From positions 41,326,324-41,390,323 of the forward strand of contig JAIOJX010000001.1 of assembly GCA_022376925.1 (NCBI GenBank): 64,000 bases of DNA, given 5' to 3'. This stretch comes from Tragulus kanchil (lineage: Eukaryota > Chordata > Mammalia > Artiodactyla > Tragulidae). Each line of letters begins with the position of its first letter. The first letter of the stretch is position 1. Under the pieces are notes generated by a model that was given only the letters and a program-made list of their open reading frames with translations, was not told where the DNA came from and did not search any database. Positions 33,917 through 44,100 of this stretch are shown here, one piece after another. Position numbers and translations under genes: made by a program.

Positions 33917-35617
33917 GTTGTTGTTGTTGTTGTTTAGTCACTAAACCGTGTCCAACTCTTATGACTCCAGGACTGCAGCCCACCAGGCTCCTTTGTTCAT
34001 GCAATTTTCCAGGCAAGTATACTGCAGTGGGTTGTCATGTCTTTCTCTAGGGGATATTCCTGGATAAGGAATCAAACCTTCATCTCCTGCATTGGCAGGC
34101 AATTCTTTACCACTGAGAAACCCAGGGGAGTTCTCTATAAATTTTATTGAAGAACAAAAACCCCATCCCAATTTTATGGGAATAAGTGGATGACATAGCT
34201 TTTAAGGATTCATGGGAGAATTTGAAGAAGGAAATATAAAGGAAATGTTCTTGTGGTACCCACTCCAAAACACAGGGACCACCACTGACCCATTATGTAA
34301 TACAACCAGCAACTGCACCCTGTGGCATGATGATATTCCCCTTCTCTTAGAGCCATTATGGCCATTGCTTTTTAGGAAAAACCATTGAGAGAATAATTAC
34401 AGAGTCCTCGTTAGTCATTTTTGCACTTCACACAGTAGAAGCCCTCCCGAATTCTCGTCACACTCAACATTTCCTAGCCACCTCGCTCCCTATGAAATCT
34501 TTTGTTAGCTGCCCCCCCTCAAAAATAACCCCTTTTAACATCCGGGTTTAATGATACACTTTACCATTTGGCTTACTTAGAAAAAATAATCTACCTGGAC
34601 ATTAATAATAATGCTTCAGGGTTTTACTGAGGGTGCTTTTTACTTCTCACAAATCCTGAAGGCTCACATGGATGACATAAAGTTCCTTAGAGGTTCTGCT
34701 TTGTTTCAATATGCAGATGTTTTACTTGTTTGCTCTCCTTCTCAAGCCTTCTCACAGGAAGACAGGATCACTTGCTAAAGCTTTTAGCCTTCTAAGAGAC
34801 ATAAGGTCATAAAAGAAAAATGGCAGTGTGTCTAAATTCAGGTTTGATATTTAGGGCATGTGATATCAGAACAAGGACCACAACTAGACCCAGACAGACT
34901 TCATTATGTTCCAAGTTTTCCAAAACACAATACTAAGAGCCAACACTGAGGTTTTCTCAGACTAGATGGTTGTTGAAATTGGATTCCAGATTTCCCTTTA
35001 TGGCCAAACCTCTGTAAATTGTTGTTGTTGTTGTTGTTTAGTCACTAAACCGTGTCCAACTCTTATGACTCCAGGACTGCAGCCCACCAGGCTCCTTTGT
35101 TCATGCAATTTTCCAGGCAAGTATACTGCAGTGGGTTGTCATGTCTTTCTCTAGGGGATATTCCTGGATAAGGAATCAAACCTTCATCTCCTGCATTGGC
35201 AGGCAATTCTTTACCACTGAGAAACCCAGGGGAGTTCTCTATAAATTTTATTGAAGAACAAAAACCCCATCCCAATTTTATGGGAATAAGTGGATGACAT
35301 AGCTTTTAAGGATTCATGGGAGAATTTGAAGAAGGAAATATAAAGGAAATGTTCTTGTGGTACCCACTCCAAAACACAGGGACCACCACTGACCCATTAT
35401 GTAATACAACCAGCAACTGCACCCTGTGGCATGATGATATTCCCCTTCTCTTAGAGCCATTATGGCCATTGCTTTTTAGGAAAAACCATTGAGAGAATAA
35501 TTACAGAGTCCTCGTTAGTCATTTTTGCACTTCACACAGTAGAAGCCCTCCCGAATTCTCGTCACACTCAACATTTCCTAGCCACCTCGCTCCCTATGAA
35601 ATCTTTTTGTTAGCTGC
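33475..35617 (+). repeat. Local direct duplication I (about 1105-bp offset)
   Basis: Copy 1 is 33475-34512 and copy 2 is 34580-35617. The 67 bp between (34513-34579) are a garbled blend: the left part resembles the true continuation after 35617 with many small errors, and the right part ('taccatttggcttacttag') resembles the true sequence before 33475 ('taccatttggcctttacttg') with small deletions. This is strong evidence for error-rich read ends at the join. Confidence 0.95.
33917..34132 (+). mobile_element. BovA-type SINE inside pol
   Basis: Sense BovA starting with a (TTG)n run, body 'ccaggcaagtatactgcagt' and end 'gaaacccaggggag'. Flanked by 'ctctgtaaatt' (33906-33916) and 'ctctataaatt' (34133-34143), 11 bp with one mismatch. 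The pol reading resumes after it, so the SINE inserted after the provirus. Repeated at 35021-35236 by duplication I. Confidence 0.92.
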
Positions 35618-35783
35618 TCCTCACATAACTCTTTTACATCGTAATAACCTTAACCCTGATACTCTTCTCCCTTCCATTACCAATGAAATCAATTACCACT
35701 GTATAATGATGATGAACCACCTCCTAACTATGCTACTGCAACTCCTTTTGATGTTACTGAGGCAGCATTTTTACCTATGGCTA

Positions 35784-36230
35784 CTCTGGTGCAACAGGCT
35801 GAATTATAAGCTCTTACATGGGCTTGCATTTTTTAGTCAAGGACAAGCCTGCCAGTGTTTATACTGATAGGAGATACACTTTCAGAGTAGCTTCTGGTTT
35901 TGGAATGTTATGAAAACAACGTAGTTTCCTTCCTTCCAGCAGAAATAAAATTTAAAGTGATCTCTATGTTTAGGAATTATCGGCAGCAATACTTTTACCT
36001 ACAACTTTAGCTATTATTAAGATTTTGAGGCATTCTACACTTGGCTTTCTGGAAGCTAAGAGAAACCACCTTGCTGACATTTCTGCAAGGAATGCTACCC
36101 TTAAAGAAACCAGCCACAGCCAAACCTCTGTCATGGTCCAAAGAGATATTTCCTGAAATGATCATTTAGACAACCTGGCTAGAGAAGCCCAACAAATGGC
36201 CACATAAAAAGGTAAAACAAAATTGGAAAT
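35784..36230 (+). pseudogene. Endogenous retrovirus RNase H remnant
   Basis: The frame around 35843-35930 gives 'KPASVYTD' followed by 'FRVASGFGML', the acidic-residue region of class I RNase H, which degrades the RNA of RNA-DNA hybrids. Downstream 'HLADISARNATLKETSHSQT'-like reading is found only by changing frame. Broken by stops. The better-preserved left edge is in the second copy at 36865-37318. Confidence 0.72.
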
Positions 36231-37957
36231 TCAGCAATAGTTGATTTCATAAAAAAGAAAAAAGAACAAACCAGGTAACAACCCAGTCCTCCTGGGAGCT
36301 CTAAAAGTCTCACTCCTCACTACATGCTTTAAACCACTTATCTACTAAAACAAAACAAAACAAAACAAAAAGATGGATCGTTATTGATGAGGAAGCATTA
36401 ACAAGGACACAAAAAGTGTCTACTTCACTTGCCCCACTTTTCTGAAGTACAACTTGGGTAAGGCTGTTCGTACTGTTCCTGGACATTTTTAAATGTCTAA
36501 TGGGCCATTCAGGGTCTGGAAAATGCATCTCATACAATTTCTTCCATCCCATGGATATAAATATGTTTTTGTCATGGTCTGTGTTTTCACTCTGGACTGA
36601 AATCTTCCCTTGCCGACAGGCTACTACCTCTTCTGTGGCTAAAGCCCTTTTGGAAAAGATTATCACTACCTTAGGAACTCCTTTCAGACTTCATTATGAC
36701 TGAGGAGTTCTTTATCTTTCCAAGGTTGAATAACCCATTTTACTTACCAGGTACTTTGACAAGTCTGCACTGATTGGCCACTTTTATAACATTTTCACAG
36801 TGTTCACCACCCTCAGTCCTCTGGCTTAATCAAGATTTACACTCAAATGGCAAAATTTGTAGGGCTCTGGTGCAACAGGCTGAATTTTATAAGGCCTTTC
36901 TTACATGGGCTTGCATTTTTTAGTCAAGGACAAGCCTGCCAGTGTTTATACTGATAGGAGATACACTTTCAGAGTAGCTTCTGGTTTTGGAATGTTATGA
37001 AAACAACGTAGTTTCCTTCCTTCCAGCAGAAATAAAATTTAAAGTGATCTCTATGTTTAGGAATTATCGGCAGCAATACTTTTACCTACAACTTTAGCTA
37101 TTATTAAGATTTTGAGGCATTCTACACTTGGCTTTCTGGAAGCTAAGAGAAACCACCTTGCTGACATTTCTGCAAGGAATGCTACCCTTAAAGAAACCAG
37201 CCACAGCCAAACCTCTGTCATGGTCCAAAGAGATATTTCCTGAAATGATCATTTAGACAACCTGGCTAGAGAAGCCCAACAAATGGCCACATAAAAAGGT
37301 AAAACAAAATTGGAAATTCAGCAATAGTTGATTTCATAAAAAAGAAAAAAGAACAAACCAGGTAACAACCCAGTCCTCCTGGGAGCTCTAAAAGTCTCAC
37401 TCCTCACTACATGCTTTAAACCACTTATCTACTAAAACAAAACAAAACAAAACAAAAAGATGGATCGTTATTGATGAGGAAGCATTAACAAGGACACAAA
37501 AAGTGTCTACTTCACTTGCCCCACTTTTCTGAAGTACAACTTGGGTAAGGCTGTTCGTACTGTTCCTGGACATTTTTAAATGTCTAATGGGCCATTCAGG
37601 GTCTGGAAAATGCATCTCATACAATTTCTTCCATCCCATGGATATAAATATGTTTTTGTCATGGTCTGTGTTTTCACTCTGGACTGAAATCTTCCCTTGC
37701 CGACAGGCTACTACCTCTTCTGTGGCTAAAGCCCTTTTGGAAAAGATTATCACTACCTTAGGAACTCCTTTCAGACTTCATTATGACTGAGGAGTTCTTT
37801 ATCTTTCCAAGGTTGAATAACCCATTTTACTTACCAGGTACTTTGACAAGTCTGCACTGATTGGCCACTTTTATAACATTTTCACAGTGTTCACCACCCT
37901 CAGTCCTCTGGCTTAATCAAGATTAACACTCAAATGGCAAAATTTGTAGGGGCTCTG
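35784..37957 (+). repeat. Local direct duplication J (about 1087-bp offset)
   Basis: Copy 1 is 35784-36869 and copy 2 is 36865-37957, overlapping by 5 bp. Near its left edge copy 1 has lost several bases relative to copy 2 ('gaattataagctctta' against 'gaattttataaggcctttct'), and near its right edge it has 'aagatttacac' for 'aagattaacac'. Elsewhere the copies agree. Confidence 0.95.
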
Positions 37958-38335
37958 CAAATTCCTTGGCCAAAAGTGCTTCCATTTGTCCTTCTAAATC
38001 TCAGATCCATACTTTTGGGAACTCCTAAACTGTCACTTTTTAAGATAGTCACAGATTGCTTAATGTACTTGGCACCTGTTTCTTTTAAAAAGAGAGAATC
38101 TACAATATTGCAAAGACCTAATTGCTTCCCTTAAAAATAACCATATTTGGGTAGAACAAGCTTTTCACAGGGCGCCTTTGGAAGATGAAGACTTTAAGCA
38201 TTAAACCTTACAAATTGGAAGTTTCTTCTATTGAAAAAGACACCTCTAGAAGAATTCTCTTCAACCTCACTGGAAAAGCCCCATCAGATACTCCTGAATG
38301 ACCCCTGGAATAGAATTCAAGTGACACATGTAAAG
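36240..38335 (+). pseudogene. Endogenous retrovirus integrase remnant
   Basis: Integrase would insert viral DNA into the host. A block at 36560-36705 reads 'WTEIFPCRQATTSSVAKALL' and then 'GTPFRLHYD' before a stop, the region around the second catalytic aspartate. The C-terminal part lies at 37935-38335, where 'PWPKVLPFVLLNLRSILLGT' and later 'IQVTHVKKH' are seen. Positions 36240-36869 are repeated at 37327-37957. Several stops and shifts; inactive. Confidence 0.8.
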
Positions 38336-39050
38336 AAACACTGAACCCTGACTGGACCTGCACATCAAGCCCCTTACTGGACCTGAAAGTAAAGATTTTC
38401 CAGAATTGAAACAGATGGTGTCTAATGAGACAACTTCCCCAAATATCTGCACCAGGCCTGCTGAAAGTATGTTGCCAAACTTTTGATGATGATGTAACAC
38501 CTCAGATGATCTCCAATGTTTATGATCTTGATAACGCATGAATTTGACATAAAAAGTGCCTGAGAGGGCTTCTCCTGGTGGTCCAGTGGATAGGGACACC
38601 GCCTTGCAGTGCAAGGGGCGCCGGTGTGATCCCTGGCCTGGGAAGATCCCACGTGCCGCGGAGCGGCTGGACTGATGTGTCCAATCACCGAGCCGGAGCT
38701 CTGGAGCGCATGCGCCCAGAGCCAGCGCTCTGTGATGACAGAGGCCACCGCGATGGGAGGCCCACAGGAGCCAGAGAACAAAGAAGGATGCTCCCTCCCC
38801 AACCCGACCTCCGCCCAAAATAAATAAATAAATCTTTAAAAAAAAAAAAAAAAGTGCCTGAGAGTTTTCCTTTCTACCCCTCCTTGTTACTAGAATGTGA
38901 CCTTAACAGGTTTCCACTCTGCATTTTTCCTCTGACATGAGATGCTACACTCAGCAAAAATCCTTCCTGGCACTGAGGGACAAAAACCAGCTGAAACCAG
39001 AAAACCCGACCCTTGATCAGTGATGCTTTCAGAGAAAGATGTGGACGTCT
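38336..39050 (+). pseudogene. Residual env/3' region, mostly deleted
   Basis: Between the end of integrase and the 3' LTR only about 430 bp remain once the SINE at 38567-38848 is set aside, far less than the roughly 1.5 kb or more of a full envelope gene. I recognise no envelope motif such as a fusion peptide or transmembrane anchor. Env is therefore deleted, or was never complete in this copy. Confidence 0.5.
38567..38848 (+). mobile_element. Long-form tRNA-Glu SINE with perfect 16-bp target duplication
   Basis: Sense copy, 282 bp: tRNA head 'ggtggtccagtggataggga', body with 'gcggagcggctggactgatg', tail (AAAT)n then 'ctttaaaaaa'. The exact repeat 'aaaaagtgcctgagag' occurs at 38551-38566 and 38849-38864. 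The perfect duplication and high body conservation mark it as the youngest event inside the provirus. The long open frames over it on both strands are SINE translations. Confidence 0.95.
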
Positions 39051-39089
39051 GGGAAAAAAAAAAAAAAAGGTAATAAACAGAAATCTCAG

Positions 39090-39420
39090 TTAAGTCGAGT
39101 TGGGAGACCAGAAGGGGGAGCTCTCACACCCTATGATGATAGCAGAACCCAACTGGGAGAAGAGGGACTCCTTCAGACCAAGGACACAGCCAATGAAAAG
39201 CCATAGACACTTTGTTTACTATAGCCCTCCCAACTTCCTTTTCCCTCTATAAAAGCATTTCTCTTCCCTTACCATTGTTGGGGAAGTTACATGGGGCTTG
39301 CCATGGTTTCAGACCTCAAATTGCAATTCTCCGCTAACCCTCCAAAAACCCATCTTTGCTAGAGAAATAACTAGCAAAGATAGTCAGTTATTTTTGGTTT
39401 TAGGCCAACATCTTCTAAGC
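39090..39420 (+). mobile_element. 3' LTR of the class I provirus
   Basis: Carries a CCAAT-like 'agccaatgaaaag' at about 39189, a TATA-like 'ctataaaagc' at about 39247 and the R/U5 sequence shared with 28228-28405. The left boundary is uncertain: a purine-rich 'agaagggggag' lies at about 39110. The right end is near 'aggccaaca'. Confidence 0.7.
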
Positions 39421-39984
39421 AAGAATTGATGACTCTTCTACCATAATAGTTGATTAGCTTCTTTTTACTCCTACATTAACCACTGCTACCATTAATTCTG
39501 CTATTGCCCAGTCTTCAAGCCTTTCTTCACTCATAGCTTCTGAAACTTATTTGCATAGTACCTTCACCTTGGAGTCATCTTGCTTTGGCACCTGCCACCA
39601 AATAAAATCTCTGTATCACAGTCAACTAGATTTTATTAATTTCCATGCTGTTCGGAAAGAGCTTCCCACTAAGCTATCTTCAAACCTCCCTGACAAACTA
39701 TAGCTTTGCTGTATTTCATGAGATGTCCTTCCAGTAAGTTGTAGTCAAAAAGGCCAGGTTATATGGCAGGCTAAAGGCAGAACATGGCCATCTTTTTGAT
39801 GAATAATAAAGCCCTTTTCAAATTAATAATAAAAGTAATAAAAGCTACTCCCACAATAGCTGAATTGCTCCATCTAGCTCATATATATAATGAGCCTAAC
39901 ACGGCACCTGGAGAATACATAAGGAAGGGTCCTCCCTAGAGAGACCTGGAGGACAAGAATTGTCATCCAAGAGATGGTCATGAC
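39421..39984. other. Unassigned stretch
   Basis: No gene. A few polyadenylation-like AATAAA words occur near 39600 and 39808. No repeat assigned. Confidence 0.5.
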
Positions 39985-40242
39985 TGAACTAAACCCTATA
40001 TATGTACCACATCTTCTTTATCCATTCATCTGTTCATGGACATTTAGGTTGTTTTCATGTCCTGACTATTGTGAATAGTGCTACAATGAATACTGGGGTA
40101 CATGTTTCTTTTTGAATTATAGCTTTCTCAGGGTATATGCCCAGTAGTGAGATTGCTGGGTCATATGGTAGTTCTATCTTTAGTTTTTTAAGGAGCCTCC
40201 ATACTGTTCTGCACAGTGACTATATCAATTTACACACCAATG
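39985..40242 (-). mobile_element. L1 ORF2 3' segment, inverted part of a 5'-inverted L1
   Basis: Antisense L1: 'tttatccattcatctgttca', 'gaatagtgctacaatgaata', 'gattgctgggtcatatggta' are the reverse of the C-terminal ORF2 coding region (compare the sense copy at 62090-62260). It joins head-on, near 40240, to the sense 3' UTR of the same kind of element. Confidence 0.75.
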
Positions 40243-40492
40243 AGGTACAAATGAACCTATTTTCAGGGCAGAAATAGAGACACAGATGTAAAGAATGAAC
40301 ATGTGGACATGGCGGGGAGGGGAAGGAAAGGGAGAGTGGGATGGAAGACTGGATTTGACATAAATATACAACCATGTGTAAAATCGATAGCTTGTGGAAA
40401 GCTTGTCTATAGCACAGGGAACTCAACTTGGTGCTCTGTGATGATCTAGATTGGTGCGGTGGAGGGAAGGAAGGCCCAGCAGGGAGGGGATG
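40243..40492 (+). mobile_element. L1 3' UTR, sense part of the same inverted L1
   Basis: Sense 3' UTR: 'ttttcagggcagaaatagag', 'tatacaaccatgtgtaaaat', 'ctatagcacagggaactcaa'. It ends where LTR X begins, so its poly(A) tail is absent. Confidence 0.7.
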
Positions 40493-40951
40493 TGTGGGGA
40501 AACAAACCAGTAAAGTTTTTGTGGCTTTGGCTGAGCCAGGAGAAGAGTAGATTGAGAATGAGAAATATGCTGGAAAGATCTAAGAGAGACAAGTCAATTT
40601 GATTCATATAGGCTTATTAGCTGGGAATATACTGATCAGCAACAGGTGGGAGATGTGCTATGGACTTGGATGCTGGGTCAGCACAGACTCCTTGACTTCT
40701 TGCTGATTTGGTTGCCCCCCAGCTGCAACACACCCTTTCCATCCTCAGAGCTCCAAGAACAATCATTGAATCAGGCTGTAACTGAAACCAGCCAGTGCCA
40801 ATATCATTCCCTGAAAACACCTGGAAGTCTTAGCACTGAATAAAAGCAGATTTGGTGAATGTGTTTGCGGCCTTGACCCAAGGGGTCTTGAGCCCCCTGT
40901 TCCCATCCTTTTTCTCTCTCTGTGTGTGTATGTATTTCTTAAGTCTTGTCA
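40493..40951 (+). mobile_element. LTR family X, second copy, no target duplication
   Basis: 459 bp, begins 'tgtggggaaacaaacc' and ends 'cttgtca', with AATAAA at about 40839. Similar along its whole length to 7142-7611. The 4 bp on the left are 'gatg' and on the right 'catc', so there is no direct duplication, unlike the copy at 7142. This suggests that one flank was lost by deletion or recombination. Confidence 0.82.
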
Positions 40952-40969
40952 CATCCGTGAGGCCTGTTA

Positions 40970-41185
40970 TAGAAAATTATCAGGCAAAACAAAGAGGGGT
41001 AACCTTGTTATGGAGATTCAAGTCTCTGTCTTCTCCACTGATATCAGTTTCTAGAGACTTAGAGTCATCCTTCTCTTCCTAGTACAGAGAGGGAGACAAC
41101 CTTACAAATGGAGAGTTTTGTTATAAATGCAAACAGTCATCACAAAAAGGAAACTTCAACTTGGTTTTCAGAGATTCTTCTTTTT
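40970..41185 (+). mobile_element. LTR-like repeat family Y, fragment
   Basis: 'gatatcagtttctagagact' and 'gagggagacaaccttacaaa' match the part of family Y near 19460-19580 with moderate divergence. Confidence 0.5.
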
Positions 41186-41282
41186 TTTTTTTTTTAAATA
41201 ATCTGCTCATGATAACTCTTATGACAAAGACTCATATTCTGGAGTAGTATGTTCTGTTTCCTTCACGGCCATCAAGCCATAA

Positions 41283-41741
41283 TGTTGCAGAGAGGAAGCC
41301 GACTCTGACTCAATGTGGGAAACTATTTCTTTAACTTGCTTTCTTTCGCTTTTATTATTATAAACATACTTAATAGCTTGTCTCAGAGAACCCTGCCCCT
41401 CTGCCTGACTGTTAAACTAAAGTGCCTTTGTTCAGAACCTGTCTACCTATAGATGGCAGGAAGGGAGACATTAATATATCCCCTGCCTGTGGTTTGCCAT
41501 TCTAGGAGATGTTTGCAAGATTAATGGCTTTTTTACTTTGCTTCCTCACCTCCCCCCATCTCTGATCTATAAAAGAACCTGGCATCCAGACCCTGATAAG
41601 ATGGTTATTTTGAGGTGCTAGCCTTCCATCTTCTCAGTCAGCTGCTTTCTGAATAAAGTCATGTTCCTTGTCTCAACATCTTGTGTCTTTCAGATTCACT
41701 GGCGAGCAGAGTGAGCTTAGACTTGGTAGCGATAATACTTG
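41283..41741 (+). mobile_element. Solo LTR-like element with TATA and AATAAA
   Basis: Begins 'tgttgcagagaggaagccga'. TATA-like 'ctataaaagaacc' lies at about 41568 and the polyadenylation signal 'gaataaagtcatg' at about 41652, spacing typical of an LTR. The tail 'ttcactggcgagcagagtga' is characteristic of ERV LTR ends. No proviral genes adjoin. The minisatellite starts about 120 bp downstream. Confidence 0.7.
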
Positions 41742-41859
41742 AAGTTTAAAAATCATACTTTATATAATGTGCAAAATTTTTACATGATGTGCTTAACTTT
41801 TAAACATAGTAATAAGCAGGCAAATAATTACTTCCATGTGAAAGGGTTCTACCTCGATT

Positions 41860-42100
41860 TGAGACTTAAATCCAGGGCCCAGACTTAATCAAACTCTGCT
41901 TGGGACTTGAACCCACATGGCCGGGGCTTAACTTCAGCTAAAACCCTGTTTGGGATTCAAACCCACAGTGGCCGGGAATCAAACCCAGCCAAAACTCTGC
42001 TTGGGACTTGAACCCATGTGGCCAGAACTCGAACCCAGCCAAAACCCTGTTTGGGACTTGAACCCATGTGGCTGGGACTCCAGCCCAGCCAAAACCCTAG
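41860..42100 (+). repeat. Minisatellite, 50-bp unit, about 5 copies
   Basis: Units start at about 41860, 41902, 41952, 42003 and 42053, each beginning 'gggacttgaaccca' or a variant and ending 'aaaaccctgttt' or similar. The first unit is the most diverged and shortest, the fourth and fifth the most alike. The short frame across it simply repeats with the unit. Confidence 0.88.
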
Positions 42101-42164
42101 TAGTTAAAAATCACTCACCCAATGTCTGGACCCAGTGAGGCACAGGTTCATTTTTTTCTTCCTT

Positions 42165-42464
42165 TCTTTTTTTGCAGGGACAGGGTGGGGAGGGAGGGGG
42201 CGGGCGGGCCACTTCTATTGGTCTTTCATTCCTCTATTTTCATCCATATTTGTTCTTTGGCCCATGTGGGCCTCCCATCACAGTGGCCTCTGTTGTCGCA
42301 GAGCACCGGCTCTGGGTGCATGCGCTCTAGAGCTCCTGCTCGGTAATTGGACACATCAGTCCAGCCGCTCCACAGCACGTGGGATCTTCCCTGGTCAGGG
42401 ATCGAACCAACGCCCCTTGTACTGCAAGGCGGTGTCCTTACCCACTGGGCCACCAGGGAAGCCC
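42165..42464 (-). mobile_element. Long-form tRNA-Glu SINE, antisense
   Basis: T-rich start, G-rich 'ggggagggaggggg', then 'tattttcatccatatttg', 'cctcccatcacagtggcctc', and head 'gccaccagggaagccc'. Well preserved. The overlapping open frames of 110-154 codons on both strands are SINE translations. Confidence 0.93.
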
Positions 42465-42465
42465 A

Positions 42466-42880
42466 AGGCTCAGGTTCTTCATGTCTCTGCAGAGAAGAAT
42501 TCAGCAAGAGACAAAGTGATAGGAAAGAAATGGATTTATTCAGATTCAGAGAAAGCACACTCCACAGGCAGAGTGTGGGCCATCTTAGAGCAAATCTAGC
42601 AGCCCCGAAAATATGGTATTCTTAACTTTTATGGGCTGGGTAATAACATATGCTAATGAGTGGGAGGATCATTCCAGCTCTTTTAGGGAAGGGGTGGAAC
42701 TGTCATGGCGCCTCTGGGTGTGTTGTTTCGCTTGTGGACTGAGGATCAAGGTCTGGTCTGCCATCTTGGACCCATTTGATTCTAATGGGTTTATGCTGTG
42801 TTCTTGGGCTATGTCATTCTTTTCAAAAATTGTGCCCTGCCCCTTTCCCTCTTAACCTTTACACAAGCATAATAAATTTT
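42466..42880 (-). mobile_element. LTR-like repeat
   Basis: 'cagagaagaattcagcaaga', 'gaaatggatttattcagatt' and 'ccatcttggacccatttgat' have the look of an ERV LTR read backwards, with 'tttatt' as reversed AATAAA. Family not named; low confidence. Confidence 0.4.
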
Positions 42881-43412
42881 CATTCTTTTGTAGTGGGAGA
42901 AGACCCTTCTGAATTGCTGAAACTATGAACTATGAGATATTTTAAAAGGAATAGCTTTTAAATTTTCAAGGTTATAAGACTTTAATATATGCAATTAGTA
43001 GTCGAATATGAAAAGTGCTTTCATATAAATATTATTTCATTGTTCTTACTCCTCTATAAATTAGGTCCTATAATATGCATCTCTATCTTTTTCCCTAAAT
43101 TAGGTCCTATAATATGTATCTCTATCTTTTTCCCTAAATTAGGTCCTATAATATGTATCTCTATCTTTTCCCCTATAAACTTAGTGTTTCAGAGAGGCTA
43201 ATGATTTCCTGGAGCTCTCAAATTCAAATTGTGGAAGAACCATGTTTAGAGTCATTTCTTTCAGTTCAAATTTCTTGCTTTCTTCATTGTGTGAGTTGTT
43301 ACTAAAAATAATGCCCTAGATGTTCTTTGACAGTAGAGCCTTTAAAATTAAGGATTATTTTCTTTTTCTTTATTTCTTGTTTTGCTTTAAATTAATGACA
43401 ATGAAAATTAAA
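42881..43412. other. Unassigned stretch containing a tandem repeat
   Basis: Apart from the 39-bp tandem array at 43058-43174, nothing is recognised. Confidence 0.5.
43058..43174 (+). repeat. Three tandem copies of a 39-bp unit
   Basis: Units at 43058-43096, 43097-43135 and 43136-43174. Each starts 'aaattaggtcctataatatg'; they differ at one or two bases only. Because 39 is a multiple of three, an open frame reads through as a repeated KLGPIICISIFFP-type peptide, which is not evidence for a gene. Confidence 0.95.
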
Positions 43413-43593
43413 GTGCTGTTAGTCACTCAGTCATTTCCTACTCTTTGTGACCCCATGAACTGCAGTCCTCCAGGCTCCTCTGTTTATGGGATTCTCCAGG
43501 CAAGAATACTGGAGTGGATAGCCATTCCCCGCTCCAGGGAATCTTCCTGACCCAGGGACGGTTGCGTGTGAATTTTTTACCATCTGAACCACC
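43413..43593 (+). mobile_element. BovA-type SINE
   Basis: Sense BovA: 'tgctgttagtcactcagtca', 'atgggattctccaggcaaga', 'catctgaaccacc'. A small deletion precedes the 3' end. Confidence 0.92.
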
Positions 43594-43609
43594 TTAACTG
43601 CAAACCACT

Positions 43610-43880
43610 TTGGTGATCGTACATGCTGGAATGTAACAGGACCTTATGGGGCCCTCCTGGGTACAGATCCTTTCTGTATCCCATTTCTTGTTTTTAGTGT
43701 TCATTCATTCTCCCGATCCATCCCTGAATTCCCAAAGGCAGATTCAAGCTGTTGCTAGTCAGTGCAGGGAAGAAATACAGAAACAAAGGAGGAGCAGTCA
43801 AATAACCACAGTGCAGCCTTGGGGCATGACTCCTCCACCTAGAAATTATAATGTAAATGATGGACTATACATATGACTAA
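43610..43880 (+). mobile_element. LTR-like repeat family Z, fragment
   Basis: Related to 13985-14230 as described there; 'catgactcctccacctagaa' is a further shared block. Confidence 0.5.
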
Positions 43881-44100
43881 TCTGGGATTATACATTATCT
43901 GTAAATAACAAAATTATAAAAGTAAAAAGGAAAATAAAAATAATTATTAAAAAAATAATAATGATGTAAATGATGTCTTCGTGTTGCTGTACAAGGGCAC
44001 AGATTTAGAGAGCACCTAAATCCAACTACTTCACTCTATAGATGAAGAAACTGAGGACCACAGATTTTAGTTCATATTTATAAGATCAATAATCAATCTT

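Noticed and set aside
36310..37753. 118-codon minus-strand frame present twice
   Set aside because: It is antisense to the integrase remnant and is doubled by duplication J.
38267..38823. Open frames of 81-183 codons on both strands
   Set aside because: They coincide with the long-form tRNA-Glu SINE at 38567-38848 and proviral remnants. The same peptides recur at 42.2, 44.1, 45.2 and 59.3 kb wherever the SINE occurs.
42135..42599. 154-codon open frame
   Set aside because: It translates the antisense SINE at 42165-42464 plus flank and has no protein family signature.
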